Shown: positions 7,561 through 15,201, numbered from the stretch's first letter. The stretch: DNA of 64,000 bases from Halobacillus campisalis (GCF_030345335.1 NZ_JAPVRC010000011.1:1-64000); one strand, 5' to 3'. Translations and numbers: made by a program. Notes: generated from the sequence alone by a model not told the origin.

Positions 7561-7738
7561 ATGGATACTTATTATTGGCGATAAGTTTACTTGCAAAAAT
7601 TGCGGAAGAGAAGTAGAAAAAGATGAGAAGATGGCAATTATTGTTACACCGAGAAAGACAAATGGGTATGCTCTTTTAAAAGCCTGGGGTCCTGACCAAA
7701 TTATATATTGTTCAAGATGCTTTAGTGAGTTGGAATAA
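7561..7738 (+). pseudogene. Zinc-ribbon protein with a 5-prime frameshift
   Basis: The frame ending at 7738 encodes a small zinc ribbon with FTCKNCGRE and IIYCSRCFSELE (two Cys-x-x-Cys pairs about 37 residues apart). It has no ATG, GTG or TTG. An ATG at 7561 preceded by GAGAGG reads into a stop after seven codons; dropping one T in the TTATTATT run would join it to the zinc-ribbon frame (MDTYIGDKFTCKNC). Either a one-base insertion or a rare ATT start. Confidence 0.6.
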
Positions 7739-7764
7739 ATATAGTTAACTGTTTCAAGCGAGAG

Positions 7765-7800
7765 TCTTGAAACCAAGAGTAAACGAAACGGGGGCAATTG
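7765..7800 (+). repeat. Cassette site 14
   Basis: TCTTGAAACCAAGAGTAAACGA then AACGGGGGCAATTG. The left arm is altered but keeps the CTTG-aaac-CAAG palindrome and the core. Confidence 0.65.
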
Positions 7801-7827
7801 CTTAATAGTTACGTAAGGGGGATTTGA

Positions 7828-7896
7828 ATGAATCTATTTTTGAAAATAAACTTATTTAGCCTATTAAATGCTTTTGTATTGTTCTTAGCCGTATAA
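7828..7896 (+). CDS. Possible 22-aa hydrophobic peptide
   Basis: ATG at 7828 with AAGGGGGA upstream opens a 22-codon hydrophobic frame (MNLFLKINLFSLLNAFVLFLAV). It may be a tiny membrane peptide or the front of a truncated gene. It shares its unit with 7936-8250. Confidence 0.35.
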   Translation: MNLFLKINLFSLLNAFVLFLAV

Positions 7897-7935
7897 CTTG
7901 GGCTAAATGTATATAGGATTAGTGACTTACTTAGT

Positions 7936-8250
7936 TTGAATCTAGATGTTGTAATGAAAATGGTAACATCCCTTTATATTATTGGCTTTATAATCTTCAG
8001 TTTCTTATTTTTCAAAGTAGCTAAAAAATGGATGGATAAAAGAAAGAGCTCATTTTGGTCCATCATTCTTTGGTTTCCATATTTTATTCTTTTTACATTT
8101 ATATTTGCTAATGTATTTCCCATTAATAATCCTGGACACGATCCTGGACCAGGGTATGGGTTTGTAATTATATTTGCTATATTCTTTTATCCTTTATATT
8201 TACTAATAATTAACGTATTAGGAACAGGGGTAGGAATTAAAGATAATTAA
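7936..8250 (+). CDS. Membrane protein of unknown function (104 aa)
   Basis: Three hydrophobic helices: about residues 10-28, 41-60 and 74-97. Between the second and third is a Pro/Gly loop FPINNPGHDPGPGYG. The start is uncertain: TTG 7936, ATG 7954 or ATG 7960, none with a good ribosome site, so translation may be coupled to the short frame upstream. No family recognised. Confidence 0.62.
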   Translation: MNLDVVMKMVTSLYIIGFIIFSFLFFKVAKKWMDKRKSSFWSIILWFPYFILFTFIFANVFPINNPGHDPGPGYGFVIIFAIFFYPLYLLIINVLGTGVGIKDN

Positions 8251-8252
8251 AA

Positions 8253-8286
8253 ACATCTTGAAACTGAGTCTTTCTGAATATGGGGC
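8253..8286 (+). repeat. Cassette site 15
   Basis: ACATCTTGAAACTGAGTCTT, TCTGAATAT, GGGGC; then CTTATCTTGAACAAG, a weakened hairpin of the site 9 type. Confidence 0.75.
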
Positions 8287-8397
8287 TTATCTTGAACAAG
8301 AGTTTCACCCTAACCGCGCTAATACTTTAGTGAAACTGGGAGAGGTCAAACACTGATATCTTAAATTCCTTAAGGTAATTTAAAACTGAAGAAAAAG

Positions 8398-8865
8398 GTG
8401 ATTTATATTTCTGACTACACTATGGAAATCAGGAAGTTGATTGGCAGTAGGCCCTTGATATTGACAGGATCTACTGTACTTGTATTTAACGATTCTAATG
8501 AGCTTTTACTACAGCATCGTTCAGATACAGAAGAATGGGGATTACCTGGAGGGGCTATGGAGCCCGGAGAAAAATTGGAACAAACAGCTGCAAGGGAGCT
8601 TTATGAAGAAACAGGACTAAGAGCCGAGAGCTTTACGTTTATTGATATATTGTCTGGTGAGGAACTTTACTTTAAATACCCAAATGGTGATGAGGTTTAC
8701 AACGTTATAAGCATATATGAAGCCCTGGATACATATGGGGAACTAACGATGAGCGACGGAGAGAGTATAAACTTAAGGTACTTCGTGAGAGACAAATTAC
8801 CAACAAACATCGATGAAAGGGCGAAATTAATCATAGATAAATATTTGGAGGGGAGAGTACTGTGA
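8398..8865 (+). CDS. NUDIX hydrolase (155 aa)
   Basis: It contains a full Nudix box, about residues 51-73: GG then five residues, E (EPGEK), seven residues and RELYEETGL, matching Gx5Ex7REUxEExGU. The box binds Mg and hydrolyses nucleoside-diphosphate-x substrates; the substrate is not predictable. GTG start at 8398. The stop overlaps the next gene by 4 bases, so 8398-9083 is translationally coupled. Nudix genes are a common integron-cassette cargo. Confidence 0.85.
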   Translation: MIYISDYTMEIRKLIGSRPLILTGSTVLVFNDSNELLLQHRSDTEEWGLPGGAMEPGEKLEQTAARELYEETGLRAESFTFIDILSGEELYFKYPNGDEVYNVISIYEALDTYGELTMSDGESINLRYFVRDKLPTNIDERAKLIIDKYLEGRVL

Positions 8866-9083
8866 AAATCCTTAGAATAATTTTGGCAACGGTTGTAGTT
8901 GCTATGTCCAGTTATGGTTTGATAACTGGAAAACCTGGGTTAATAATACCTTATGTTTTGCTATTACTGGGTGGATTGCTTCTTGTTATGGGACTTATTG
9001 AATTTCAAAAACGAAAACCAATCGCTTTCACATCATTCCTTGTAGCTGGATTTAGTATTTTCGTTGGTATTTATACTTTATAA
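8862..9083 (+). CDS. Small membrane protein (73 aa), coupled to the Nudix gene
   Basis: The GTG at 8862 overlaps the Nudix stop (GTGA), with GGAGGGG upstream. Three short helices (ILRIILATVVVAMSSYGLIT; LIIPYVLLLLGGLLLVMGLI; AFTSFLVAGFSIFVGIYTL). Resembles small DUF3953-like membrane proteins of Bacillaceae, but I am not certain of the family. Confidence 0.68.
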   Translation: MKILRIILATVVVAMSSYGLITGKPGLIIPYVLLLLGGLLLVMGLIEFQKRKPIAFTSFLVAGFSIFVGIYTL

Positions 9084-9150
9084 AGCAATCAAGCGAAAAA
9101 ACTGAGTAGGAGTTTCGATGTGAGCAGGGTTTCATAACAAGGGGGTACAT

Positions 9151-9657
9151 ATGAAAAAGGTTGTACTCATTGGCTCAGGTGGTTCAGGTAAATCCACACT
9201 AGCGAGGCAATTAGATAAAAAGTTAAAAATAAATGTTTATCATCTTGACGCCTTATTTTGGAAACCTAATTGGGTTGGTGTTCCAAAGGATGAACAAAGA
9301 AAAGTTCAAAATGATTTAGTGGAAAAAGAAGAATGGATTATTGATGGAAACTATGGCGGTACAATGGATATAAGACTTAATGCTGCAGATACAATAATTT
9401 TTCTTGATATTCACAGAACAATCTGTGTCTACCGTGCTTTCAAAAGAGTGTTACAGTATCGAAACAAAACAAGACCTGATATAGGTGAAGGTTGCGAAGA
9501 AAGATTTAATCTAGATTTTTTTAAATGGATATGGGATTATCCAAAAACTAAAAGACCTGAAATTCAAGGTAGGCTTGAACAATTTTCTGAAGATAAACAA
9601 GTTATCATATTGAAATCACCAAAAGAAGTTCAACTGTTTCTAGAAAAAATGCAATAA
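9151..9657 (+). CDS. FlaR-type P-loop NTPase/adenylate-kinase-like protein (168 aa)
   Basis: A P-loop GSGGSGKST at residues 8-16, then HLDALFWKPNW and WIIDGNYGGTMDIRL, which are the landmarks of the family annotated as DNA topology modulation protein FlaR (an adenylate-kinase-like NTPase). True biochemical role is unknown. ATG at 9151 after AAGGGGG. It shares a unit with the Nudix and membrane genes; no site separates them, though a degraded arm may lie at 9098-9118. Confidence 0.85.
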   Translation: MKKVVLIGSGGSGKSTLARQLDKKLKINVYHLDALFWKPNWVGVPKDEQRKVQNDLVEKEEWIIDGNYGGTMDIRLNAADTIIFLDIHRTICVYRAFKRVLQYRNKTRPDIGEGCEERFNLDFFKWIWDYPKTKRPEIQGRLEQFSEDKQVIILKSPKEVQLFLEKMQ

Positions 9658-9706
9658 TTTTTTCCTTATTAAAGTTCAGGATGCGTTAGTCGAATATCTG
9701 CTTCAA

Positions 9707-9800
9707 TATCTCGAAATCAAGTCTTCCGTTAACTGGGGCGATTGTTCAATAAGGGCAGTCGCTTTTTTCCTAACGGTTAGAATAGTTGAAACTCAAATTC
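9707..9800 (+). repeat. Cassette site 16, near full length
   Basis: TATCTCGAAATCAAGTCTT, CCGTTAACT, GGGGC; hairpin GCGATTGTTC...GGGCAGTCGC followed by six T; then TAACGGTTAGAATAGTTGAA and ACTCAAATTC as the worn right arm. It shows the consensus order of left arm, core, terminator and right arm. Confidence 0.85.
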
Positions 9801-9911
9801 TGGACATTTTTTACTGGAACTAACTTTTTCAATAGAGGCAAAGTACCTTAGACTCTGGGTTTATTCATTGGTAAACAAGGATATCTAATACTAAAGAAAG
9901 GAGCTGCTAAA

Positions 9912-10112
9912 ATGGAAGTTATAGTTGTAGTACTTATGTCTATAGGTTTAGTTTTAGCTCCTGTCATTGGATTTTTTTATCCCAGTTGGAGACAGATGCA
10001 AGGGAAAGATTTATCACAGAAACAGTTATACGGGATTCGCGCCTTGGGAATAGGTGTCTTACTCCTAATGTACATACTTAGTCAAATCATCAAAATATTA
10101 TTTGATACGTAA
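9912..10112 (+). CDS. Small membrane protein (66 aa)
   Basis: ATG at 9912 after AAAGGAGC. Two helices (VIVVVLMSIGLVLAPVIGFF and GIRALGIGVLLLMYILSQII) flank a polar loop YPSWRQMQGKDLSQKQLY. No family recognised. Single-gene unit between sites 16 and 17. Confidence 0.7.
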   Translation: MEVIVVVLMSIGLVLAPVIGFFYPSWRQMQGKDLSQKQLYGIRALGIGVLLLMYILSQIIKILFDT

Positions 10113-10173
10113 GTAGTGATTTTATGAAGAAAATTAAGAGATTATCCTGGGTGCAAGCAAATATACTAGAAAG

Positions 10174-10206
10174 TATCTCAGTTCCAAGTCTTCAGCTATA
10201 TGGGGC
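10174..10206 (+). repeat. Cassette site 17
   Basis: TATCTCAGTTCCAAGTCTT, CAGCTATAT, GGGGC. Confidence 0.8.
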
Positions 10207-10246
10207 TATTGTTAAAGATCGTATATAGAATAAAGAGGGGGACATT

Positions 10247-10333
10247 ATGAGCTGAATCAAAATACTGATTGGAGTAGGTCTGGTTTTCTTTATAATATTT
10301 ACAATAGCTGTATACTCAACTTTCCGAAAATAA
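10247..10333 (+). pseudogene. Tiny membrane protein with a nonsense codon at position 3
   Basis: ATG at 10247 with AGAGGGGG upstream, then AGC TGA, then an open frame of 25 codons (IKILIGVGLVFFIIFTIAVYSTFRK) with one membrane helix and a basic tail, just like its intact neighbours. A single TGG-to-TGA change (Trp to stop) would explain it. The frame is otherwise unspoiled, so the mutation looks recent. Confidence 0.55.
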
Positions 10334-10385
10334 TACGAGATGGATACAACGAATAGGAAGTACAATACATAGGTTCACAATAATG

Positions 10386-10455
10386 TTATCAAGCAGCGCA
10401 AGATGAGTCTTCCGCTAGAGGGGGTGATTTTTCAATCAGAATAGTCGGCTCTTTC
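10386..10455 (+). repeat. Cassette site 18 (degenerate, with hairpin)
   Basis: Altered left arm ending GATGAGTCTTCCGCTAGAGGGGGTG, then GATTTTTCAATCAGAATAGTCGGCTCTTT, a damaged version of the usual terminator. Confidence 0.55.
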
Positions 10456-10573
10456 CATTCCATAAGTGTTGGATAGGTTGTGGAAGGAGTATCTTTAGGT
10501 AATAAACTTGAAGTAATATTTTGGGGACATTTCAATTTTAGATACGAAGAAGGAAGCACGGGGTGTTACTGAT

Positions 10574-10813
10574 ATGAAAAGACTTATGAGCATTCTTGGC
10601 AATATTGCCATTGTAGTATCCACCATCCTATTCGTAATCGATTTATTCATAGATCAAGATCTATTGACTTACTGGGTCACGTTACTCCTTATCAATCAAT
10701 TTACGGTTGGATACAGGTATTACTTTGAAGAGGATAGAAAGATATGGGGAATCATTTTTATGGGAACGATTGCGGTTGCGTTTGTTATCATTGCGATCAT
10801 ACTCGTCACTTAA
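10574..10813 (+). CDS. Small membrane protein (79 aa)
   Basis: ATG at 10574, GAAGGAAG further upstream. Three hydrophobic segments (ILGNIAIVVSTILFVIDLFI; LLTYWVTLLLINQFTVGY; WGIIFMGTIAVAFVIIAIIL) with YRYYFEEDRK between the second and third. No family recognised. Single-gene unit between sites 18 and 19. Confidence 0.7.
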   Translation: MKRLMSILGNIAIVVSTILFVIDLFIDQDLLTYWVTLLLINQFTVGYRYYFEEDRKIWGIIFMGTIAVAFVIIAIILVT

Positions 10814-10856
10814 GTTTTGCTAGAGCTGAAGGAATAGTATTGAGAGTTAATAAAGT

Positions 10857-10967
10857 ACCTTGAATTCATTTTTTTCGGAATTGGTGGCGGTTGCTCAATA
10901 AGAACAATCGCTTTTTTTACTATCGAGGCAGGATAGTTGAAGACTTAGTTTCAAGAGTTAATATAAA
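10857..10967 (+). repeat. Cassette site 19, full length with terminator
   Basis: Left arm TACCTTGAATTCA, a diverged core GAATTGGTGGC, the hairpin GCGGTTGCTC...GAACAATCGC followed by seven T, and right arm GGCAGGATAGTTGAAGACTT then AGTTTCAAGAGTTAAT. About 111 bp. Confidence 0.8.
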
Positions 10968-11009
10968 ATAACGTTGTCCAAGAACCTGTATAAAAAAGGG
11001 GGAGGAATG

Positions 11010-11207
11010 ATGGAGTTTGAGCTTAGTTTTAGAAATAAAATAGTTGGAATGTTTTTTATTTGGGTTATTCCGGTATGGTTATTAACAATAATTTTATTTT
11101 TCACCTTACCTAACCACTATCAATGGATACCATCTTTTTTTCCAATAGTAACCGTGATTATCTTTTATCTATGGGCTAAATTTTATAGTAAGACGGAGAA
11201 AAGTTAA
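11010..11207 (+). CDS. Small membrane protein (65 aa)
   Basis: ATG 11010 (or 11007) right after GGGGGAGG. Two helices (KIVGMFFIWVIPVWLLTIILFF and IPSFFPIVTVIIFYLWAKF), basic tail. The upstream extension from 10974 would translate the ribosome site and is rejected. Unknown family. Confidence 0.68.
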   Translation: MEFELSFRNKIVGMFFIWVIPVWLLTIILFFTLPNHYQWIPSFFPIVTVIIFYLWAKFYSKTEKS

Positions 11208-11215
11208 TTATTTTT

Positions 11216-11248
11216 TATCTCGAATTCAATTCTTACAGAAACTGGGGC
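11216..11248 (+). repeat. Cassette site 20
   Basis: TATCTCGAATTCAATTCTT, ACAGAAACT, GGGGC. The sequence after it (AAGTTTATGTACGAAGG near 11279-11295) is shared with the sequence after site 22. Confidence 0.8.
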
Positions 11249-11419
11249 TATTGTCCAATAGGGTAACTTTCTCCATTTAAGTTTATGTACGAAGGGGTTA
11301 TGATTCTTAGGTCAGTCCCCTGGTAAAAATCAAAGTCTTCCTCAGCCTTAGTATGTTAAACTGGATTGTAATAATTTTACTTTTAAAAATATTTCTTGAA
11401 GAGGGGGATAAGTATCTTA

Positions 11420-11692
11420 TTGTATCTAGTGGCTTTCTTACTGATATGTAGTGGATGGATTTGGTTTAATTATAATCAAAAACATAAGAAGTCCCATATA
11501 ATTTTAGCTTTTACAGCAATTGGAGCACCACTTATTTTTCATTTCTTAGGGCTTCAATATGCGTCATTTACAAGTAGTCAAGGAGCTGCTTTTGTATCAG
11601 CGTTCCTTTTGCTAGTATTGATTGCTAATAGTGTGCTACTCATTATTTTTATGGTTGTGAGCGATGCTAAGAAAAATAGGAGTACACAGTAG
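11420..11692 (+). CDS. Membrane protein (about 90 aa), start uncertain
   Basis: Three helices (LYLVAFLLICSGWIWF; IILAFTAIGAPLIFHFLGL; GAAFVSAFLLLVLIANSVLLIIFMVV) and a basic tail. TTG 11420 is given; TTG 11396 is the other canonical choice but reads through the AGAGGGGG that looks like the ribosome site. The codons nearest the ideal spacing are AGT and ATC, so the true start may be non-canonical. Single-gene unit. Confidence 0.6.
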   Translation: MYLVAFLLICSGWIWFNYNQKHKKSHIILAFTAIGAPLIFHFLGLQYASFTSSQGAAFVSAFLLLVLIANSVLLIIFMVVSDAKKNRSTQ

Positions 11693-11718
11693 AAAGAAAC
11701 AAAATTAAAAAATGTAAT

Positions 11719-11751
11719 TATCTTGAATTCGAGTCTTACTGTAACGGGGGC
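11719..11751 (+). repeat. Cassette site 21, core doubling as ribosome site
   Basis: TATCTTGAATTCGAGTCTT, ACTGTAACG, GGGGC. The next gene starts at 11758, so this GGGGG core is the only possible Shine-Dalgarno sequence for it. Confidence 0.85.
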
Positions 11752-11757
11752 GATTAT

Positions 11758-12093
11758 TTGAAAAAAACATACAACAAAATGGTTAGGGATAAGATCCCCA
11801 CGATTATTAAAGAAAATGGTCAGATAGGCGAATATCTTCAACTTGATTCAAATAGGTATGCGATTGAGCTAAGGAGAAAGTTGAATGAAGAGGTGGGAGA
11901 ATATCTGGAGACAATGGATGAAATAGCGGCAACTGAAGAACTAGCAGACATATTGGAAGTTATTCATTCTCTAGCAAAGTTTCATAATAAATCATTTGAT
12001 GAGGTGGAAAATGTGAGACAGCAGAAGTTTAAAGAACGTGGTGGTTTTGAAAAGGGTCTATTATTAGTAAGCACTACTAATAAAATGAATTAA
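11758..12093 (+). CDS. MazG-like/phosphoribosyl-ATP-pyrophosphohydrolase-like protein (111 aa)
   Basis: It starts LKKTYNKMVRDKIPTIIKENG, the typical N terminus of all-alpha NTP pyrophosphohydrolases of the PRA-PH/MazG type. RRKLNEEVGEYLE supplies the E-x-x-E metal motif and EELADILEVIHSLA the second E-x-x-D pair. These enzymes cleave nucleoside triphosphates to monophosphates; the substrate is unknown. TTG start at 11758 lies only 7 bases after the site 21 core. Single-gene unit. Confidence 0.82.
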   Translation: MKKTYNKMVRDKIPTIIKENGQIGEYLQLDSNRYAIELRRKLNEEVGEYLETMDEIAATEELADILEVIHSLAKFHNKSFDEVENVRQQKFKERGGFEKGLLLVSTTNKMN

Positions 12094-12102
12094 TCGGTAA
12101 AA

Positions 12103-12135
12103 TATCTTGAAGTGAAGTATTAAAGAAACGGGGGC
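12103..12135 (+). repeat. Cassette site 22
   Basis: TATCTTGAAGTGAAGTATT, AAAGAAACG, GGGGC; followed by a spacer resembling the one after site 20, including CATGTACGAAAGG. Confidence 0.78.
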
Positions 12136-12193
12136 AAACTTTCAATAGGGTTGTTCATCCCATACAAGTCCATGTACGAAAGGATTTATAACA

Positions 12194-12750
12194 ATGTCTA
12201 GTCCATATGATTGTATTACAAACTTTATTTTTGTTGAGACAGAAGTATCAACGGCTGATGTTGTATTGGTGCCAGGTGCGGATCATCCACAGCTAATGGA
12301 AAAAGCTTCATCCTTATATAAGAAGGGAATGGCCTCATATATACTTCATCTGGGGGATACAAACCTCACGTAGGTACCTCTGAGTGGGAATATCTAAGAA
12401 ACATTGGTATTACTAATGGGGTACCTGAAGAGGTTATTCTTAGAGAAAACGCAGCACAGCATACTTTAGAAAATGCCCGATATTCCTTAGAAGTGTTAGA
12501 GAGTAAAGGTATTAAGCATGAGAAGGTTATTATTGTGTGTAAAGCAGGACATTCTCGCAGAGCATTACTGTGTTATCAGGAAGCATTTCCTAAGGACACG
12601 AAGTTTATGGTATCTCCAGTAGATGATCGGTTCGGAATTACTAAAGAGAATTGGTTTACCACGAAAGTTGGTATCAGCCGAATCATGACGGAAGTTGAGA
12701 AGATCGGTAAATACTTTGGTGATTTTATTCCGGGACGGGTTGAAAAATAA
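12194..12750 (+). pseudogene. YdcF-like (DUF218) protein, frameshifted
   Basis: The ATG frame from 12194 (RBS GAAAGG) reads ADVVLVPGADHPQLMEKASSLYKKGMASYIL and then hits a stop near 12374. The other frame continues with SGGYKPHVGTSEWEYL, ENAAQHTLENARYSLEVL, VCKAGHSRRALLCYQ and DDRFGITKENWF to 12750. Together these are the ordered motifs of the YdcF/SanA DUF218 family (SGG; E-x-x-A-x-NT-x-EN; H-x-RRA). One missing base near 12345-12350 (CTT CA TCT for CTT CCA TCT) would restore a protein of about 185 aa. Confidence 0.8.
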
Positions 12751-12855
12751 TATCTTGATACTGAGTCTTCAACTAACGAGGGCAATTCTGGAATAAAGGA
12801 ATCGTCCTCTTCTTAACGTTTAGGGCAGGTTAGTGGAAGACTCAGTTTCGAGATA
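12751..12855 (+). repeat. Cassette site 23, full-length type copy (105 bp)
   Basis: Left arm TATCTTGATACTGAGTCTT then CAACTAACG and AGGGC; middle AATTCTGGAATAAAGGAATC with T/C-rich run; right arm GGCAGGTTAGTGGAAGACT then CAGTTTCGAGATA. The right arm is the reverse complement of the left with few mismatches, including an inner TAAC/GTTA pair. Confidence 0.9.
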
Positions 12856-12969
12856 AAATGGATTTTTGGGGAAGTATTGCGGAGATTGAAAAATTTTGAA
12901 ATGATTAAACTAACAAATTCTTTTTCCAAAGGTAATGCGAATATAACAGTAATAGTTAGGAGTGAAAAG

Positions 12970-13101
12970 ATGCTAGAAATAATTTTAATCGGAATATTAG
13001 TGGTTCTAATAGCTATTGCGCGCAATATTAAGTTGCTCGGTGAAAAACTACTTGAAAATTTGGAAAAACAAAATCAAACAAAGAGGAAGGAAAGGGACTA
13101 A
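12970..13101 (+). CDS. Small membrane protein (43 aa)
   Basis: ATG at 12970 with TTAGGAG upstream. One N-terminal helix (LEIILIGILVVLIAIA) followed by a charged, probably coiled helix RNIKLLGEKLLENLEKQNQ and a very basic end. Topology suggests a membrane-anchored cytoplasmic helix. No family recognised. Confidence 0.65.
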   Translation: MLEIILIGILVVLIAIARNIKLLGEKLLENLEKQNQTKRKERD

Positions 13102-13125
13102 GTTAGAAGCCCTAAAATTAACGGT

Positions 13126-13158
13126 TATCTTGATTTCAATTCTTCTTGTAACTGGGGA
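13126..13158 (+). repeat. Cassette site 24
   Basis: TATCTTGATTTCAATTCTT, CTTGTAACT, GGGGA in place of GGGGC. Confidence 0.75.
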
Positions 13159-13235
13159 GATTGTCGGGTAAGAGTAGTCACCGTAATAGCGGTATATAGG
13201 GGGAGGAAGTAATAAAATAAAAAGGTAAATACATT

Positions 13236-13814
13236 TTGAGTATCACTTTTAGAAAGGAAGTTGAGAACATCGCCATATTAAATACACCTCCTGTGACACT
13301 TACTTTATTAATTATTTACATAGTTATTTTTTTTACAGATAGAATATGGAGCGATAAATTGTCTAAGTTGGGCACAGGGAAGAGTTTTGACAACATGAGA
13401 AAGGGAGAATGGTACCGGCTCATAACTGCACCATACTTTCATTTGAATATAATTCATCTTGTGGGAAACGTTTTTGGTATTTATTTCGTCGGATTAGTGT
13501 TAGAAAACAAAATTGGAAGTTTTATGTTTCTGCTCATTTACGCAATCGGAAATTTGATGGTTTCCTTATTATTTTCCATATTTTCTTCATTTAATAAGGG
13601 AACAGGAGCCTCTCCAGGAATATTTGCATTGGTAGGCTGTACCTTTTATCTGCTTTTACAAACTCCTGAATTATTCAATCTCCAATTAGGAACTTGGAAA
13701 ACAAACTATATTATTTTCTATTCAATTTTAGGAAACTTAATTGGTTTGGGTGGATTTGTTTCCCATGTGGTTGGGTTTATGATTGGAATCTTGTTGAGTT
13801 TCTATTTATTTTAA
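13236..13814 (+). CDS. Rhomboid-family intramembrane protease (192 aa)
   Basis: Six predicted helices. FHLNIIHLVGNVFGIY (about residues 68-83) is the H-x-x-x-x-H-x-x-x-N-type element of helix 2; GASPGIFALVG carries the catalytic Gly-x-Ser with a Pro in the variable place (Ser about residue 127); FVSHVVGFMIG has the catalytic His near the C terminus. So the Ser-His dyad is present and an active protease is likely. TTG start at 13236 with AAAAGG upstream. Single-gene unit between sites 24 and 25. Substrate unknown. Confidence 0.83.
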   Translation: MSITFRKEVENIAILNTPPVTLTLLIIYIVIFFTDRIWSDKLSKLGTGKSFDNMRKGEWYRLITAPYFHLNIIHLVGNVFGIYFVGLVLENKIGSFMFLLIYAIGNLMVSLLFSIFSSFNKGTGASPGIFALVGCTFYLLLQTPELFNLQLGTWKTNYIIFYSILGNLIGLGGFVSHVVGFMIGILLSFYLF

Positions 13815-13955
13815 TTTGATTTACCAGCTGTGAAAGTTACCTATAACAAAGACTTTAGAAAGATAGATTTTTTAAAAGGAATGTAATGATATAATTGAAA
13901 AATCTAATAATTTGAATTGTACTAACTGTGAGTGTAGGTACATGTATTCTTGGAA

Positions 13956-13988
13956 GATATCGATTCCGAAACTTCAACTAACTGGGGC
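13956..13988 (+). repeat. Cassette site 25
   Basis: GATATCGATTCCGAAACTT, CAACTAACT, GGGGC. The 140 bases before it (13815-13955) hold no gene I can support. Confidence 0.72.
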
Positions 13989-14059
13989 TACGCTTGAATA
14001 AGAGCCATTCATATAAATTTTAAAAAGTAGGGAAATATTTTTTTCGGGAGGATTTTAAA

Positions 14060-14776
14060 GTGATTCTACATCATGACGTATATGGAGAAGGAGAACCGAT
14101 CGTTTTCCTACATACTGGATTACAAACTGGAAATACGGATTTTGTAATTCAAAGAGATGTTATCAAAAAAAATATGAAAGTAATAATTCCTGCTTTAAGA
14201 GGTCATGGGAAGTCTAAAAGTGAGAACTTAAGCAATTATTTTGAAAAGACAGCTGAGGACTTGAAAGATACCATGGAGCACTTGAAAATAAGGAAATTCC
14301 ATTTGGTTGGCTGCTCTTTAGGCGGCTTAGTAGGGTTAGTATTTTCTAAAAAATACCCTAATAAAATTTCGAGCTTAACTTTGTCTGGGATTACTGCGGA
14401 CAAACCAAGTAATTGGAAGGAAATGCATGAACAGGATGTAGCTGTACAGAAGGATCTTCTTCATAATTCAGAAATAACAAAACACCTAAATCATTTACAT
14501 CATTCTGATTGGAAACAGTTTATTTATATGGCAAAAGATGAGGACTGGTATCCTTTTCACTATACTACTAATTTTGAAGATATTGATGTTCCTATTCTTT
14601 TTATGGTCGGAGAAGGGAATAAAGCTGAGGTGGTTTCCGCATCAAAATATCAAGAAATGCATGAAAATGTTCATGTATGCGTTATTCCATTTGCATCCCA
14701 TTTAGTTCATGAACAAAAACCAAGAATATATACTGAAATCCTTCAAGAATTTCTGGGTATTCCGATGGTTGAATAG
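14060..14776 (+). CDS. Alpha/beta hydrolase (238 aa)
   Basis: Alpha/beta-hydrolase fold: FLHTGLQTG (oxyanion loop, residues 15-22), LRGHGKS, nucleophile elbow VGCSLGGLVG (Ser about residue 85), acid likely in the FEDIDVPILFMVGE region, His in SHLVHEQKP (about residue 215). GTG start at 14060 after GGGAGG. Soluble, no signal peptide; the natural ester or other substrate is unknown. Single-gene unit. Confidence 0.85.
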   Translation: MILHHDVYGEGEPIVFLHTGLQTGNTDFVIQRDVIKKNMKVIIPALRGHGKSKSENLSNYFEKTAEDLKDTMEHLKIRKFHLVGCSLGGLVGLVFSKKYPNKISSLTLSGITADKPSNWKEMHEQDVAVQKDLLHNSEITKHLNHLHHSDWKQFIYMAKDEDWYPFHYTTNFEDIDVPILFMVGEGNKAEVVSASKYQEMHENVHVCVIPFASHLVHEQKPRIYTEILQEFLGIPMVE

Positions 14777-14814
14777 TACAACAAACTATTAGAATTGAAA
14801 TTTACTTGGTGCAT

Positions 14815-14847
14815 TATCTTGAATTCAAGTCTTACATAATCGGGGGC
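14815..14847 (+). repeat. Cassette site 26, core doubling as ribosome site
   Basis: TATCTTGAATTCAAGTCTT, ACATAATCG, GGGGC. The next start codon is 7-10 bases after the G run, with no other Shine-Dalgarno sequence between. Confidence 0.85.
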
Positions 14848-14856
14848 AATTCTGTG

Positions 14857-15201
14857 GTGAAAAGCAAGATGTTTTCTATAATCGTAGCTTTAGCCATTCT
14901 ACTAATAGGCTGTGTTTCTAATAAAGGAATGGCTGTTGGAGGAGAAATAATCGAAGTCAATGAGGAAAGTGGGGATATGAAAATTGAAACGGTTTATTGG
15001 ACAATAGTTAGCGAATCAGGATCCTCTACAGAGTCATCTGAATTTAAAGAGGAGTTAAAATCAGAAGCGATTACGATACGAGTGTCCAACCCAGAGAAAT
15101 ATGATGTAGGGGAAGAGATAGAGGTGAAAGTGATCAAAAATTATGAGGAAGATGTATGGGATTTGAATCGATTGGCGTTTGAAGTATCGGAGAAGAGTTG
15201 A
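14857..15201 (+). CDS. Putative lipoprotein (114 aa)
   Basis: Signal peptide MKSKMFSIIVALAILLIGC with lipobox LIGC, then an acidic, Ser-rich domain of about 95 aa that looks like a small beta barrel (GGEIIEVNEESGDMKIETVYW; EEIEVKVIKNYEEDVW). Tandem GTG codons at 14854 and 14857 are both usable. The only ribosome-site-like sequence is the GGGGG of site 26. No family recognised. Confidence 0.72.
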   Translation: MKSKMFSIIVALAILLIGCVSNKGMAVGGEIIEVNEESGDMKIETVYWTIVSESGSSTESSEFKEELKSEAITIRVSNPEKYDVGEEIEVKVIKNYEEDVWDLNRLAFEVSEKS

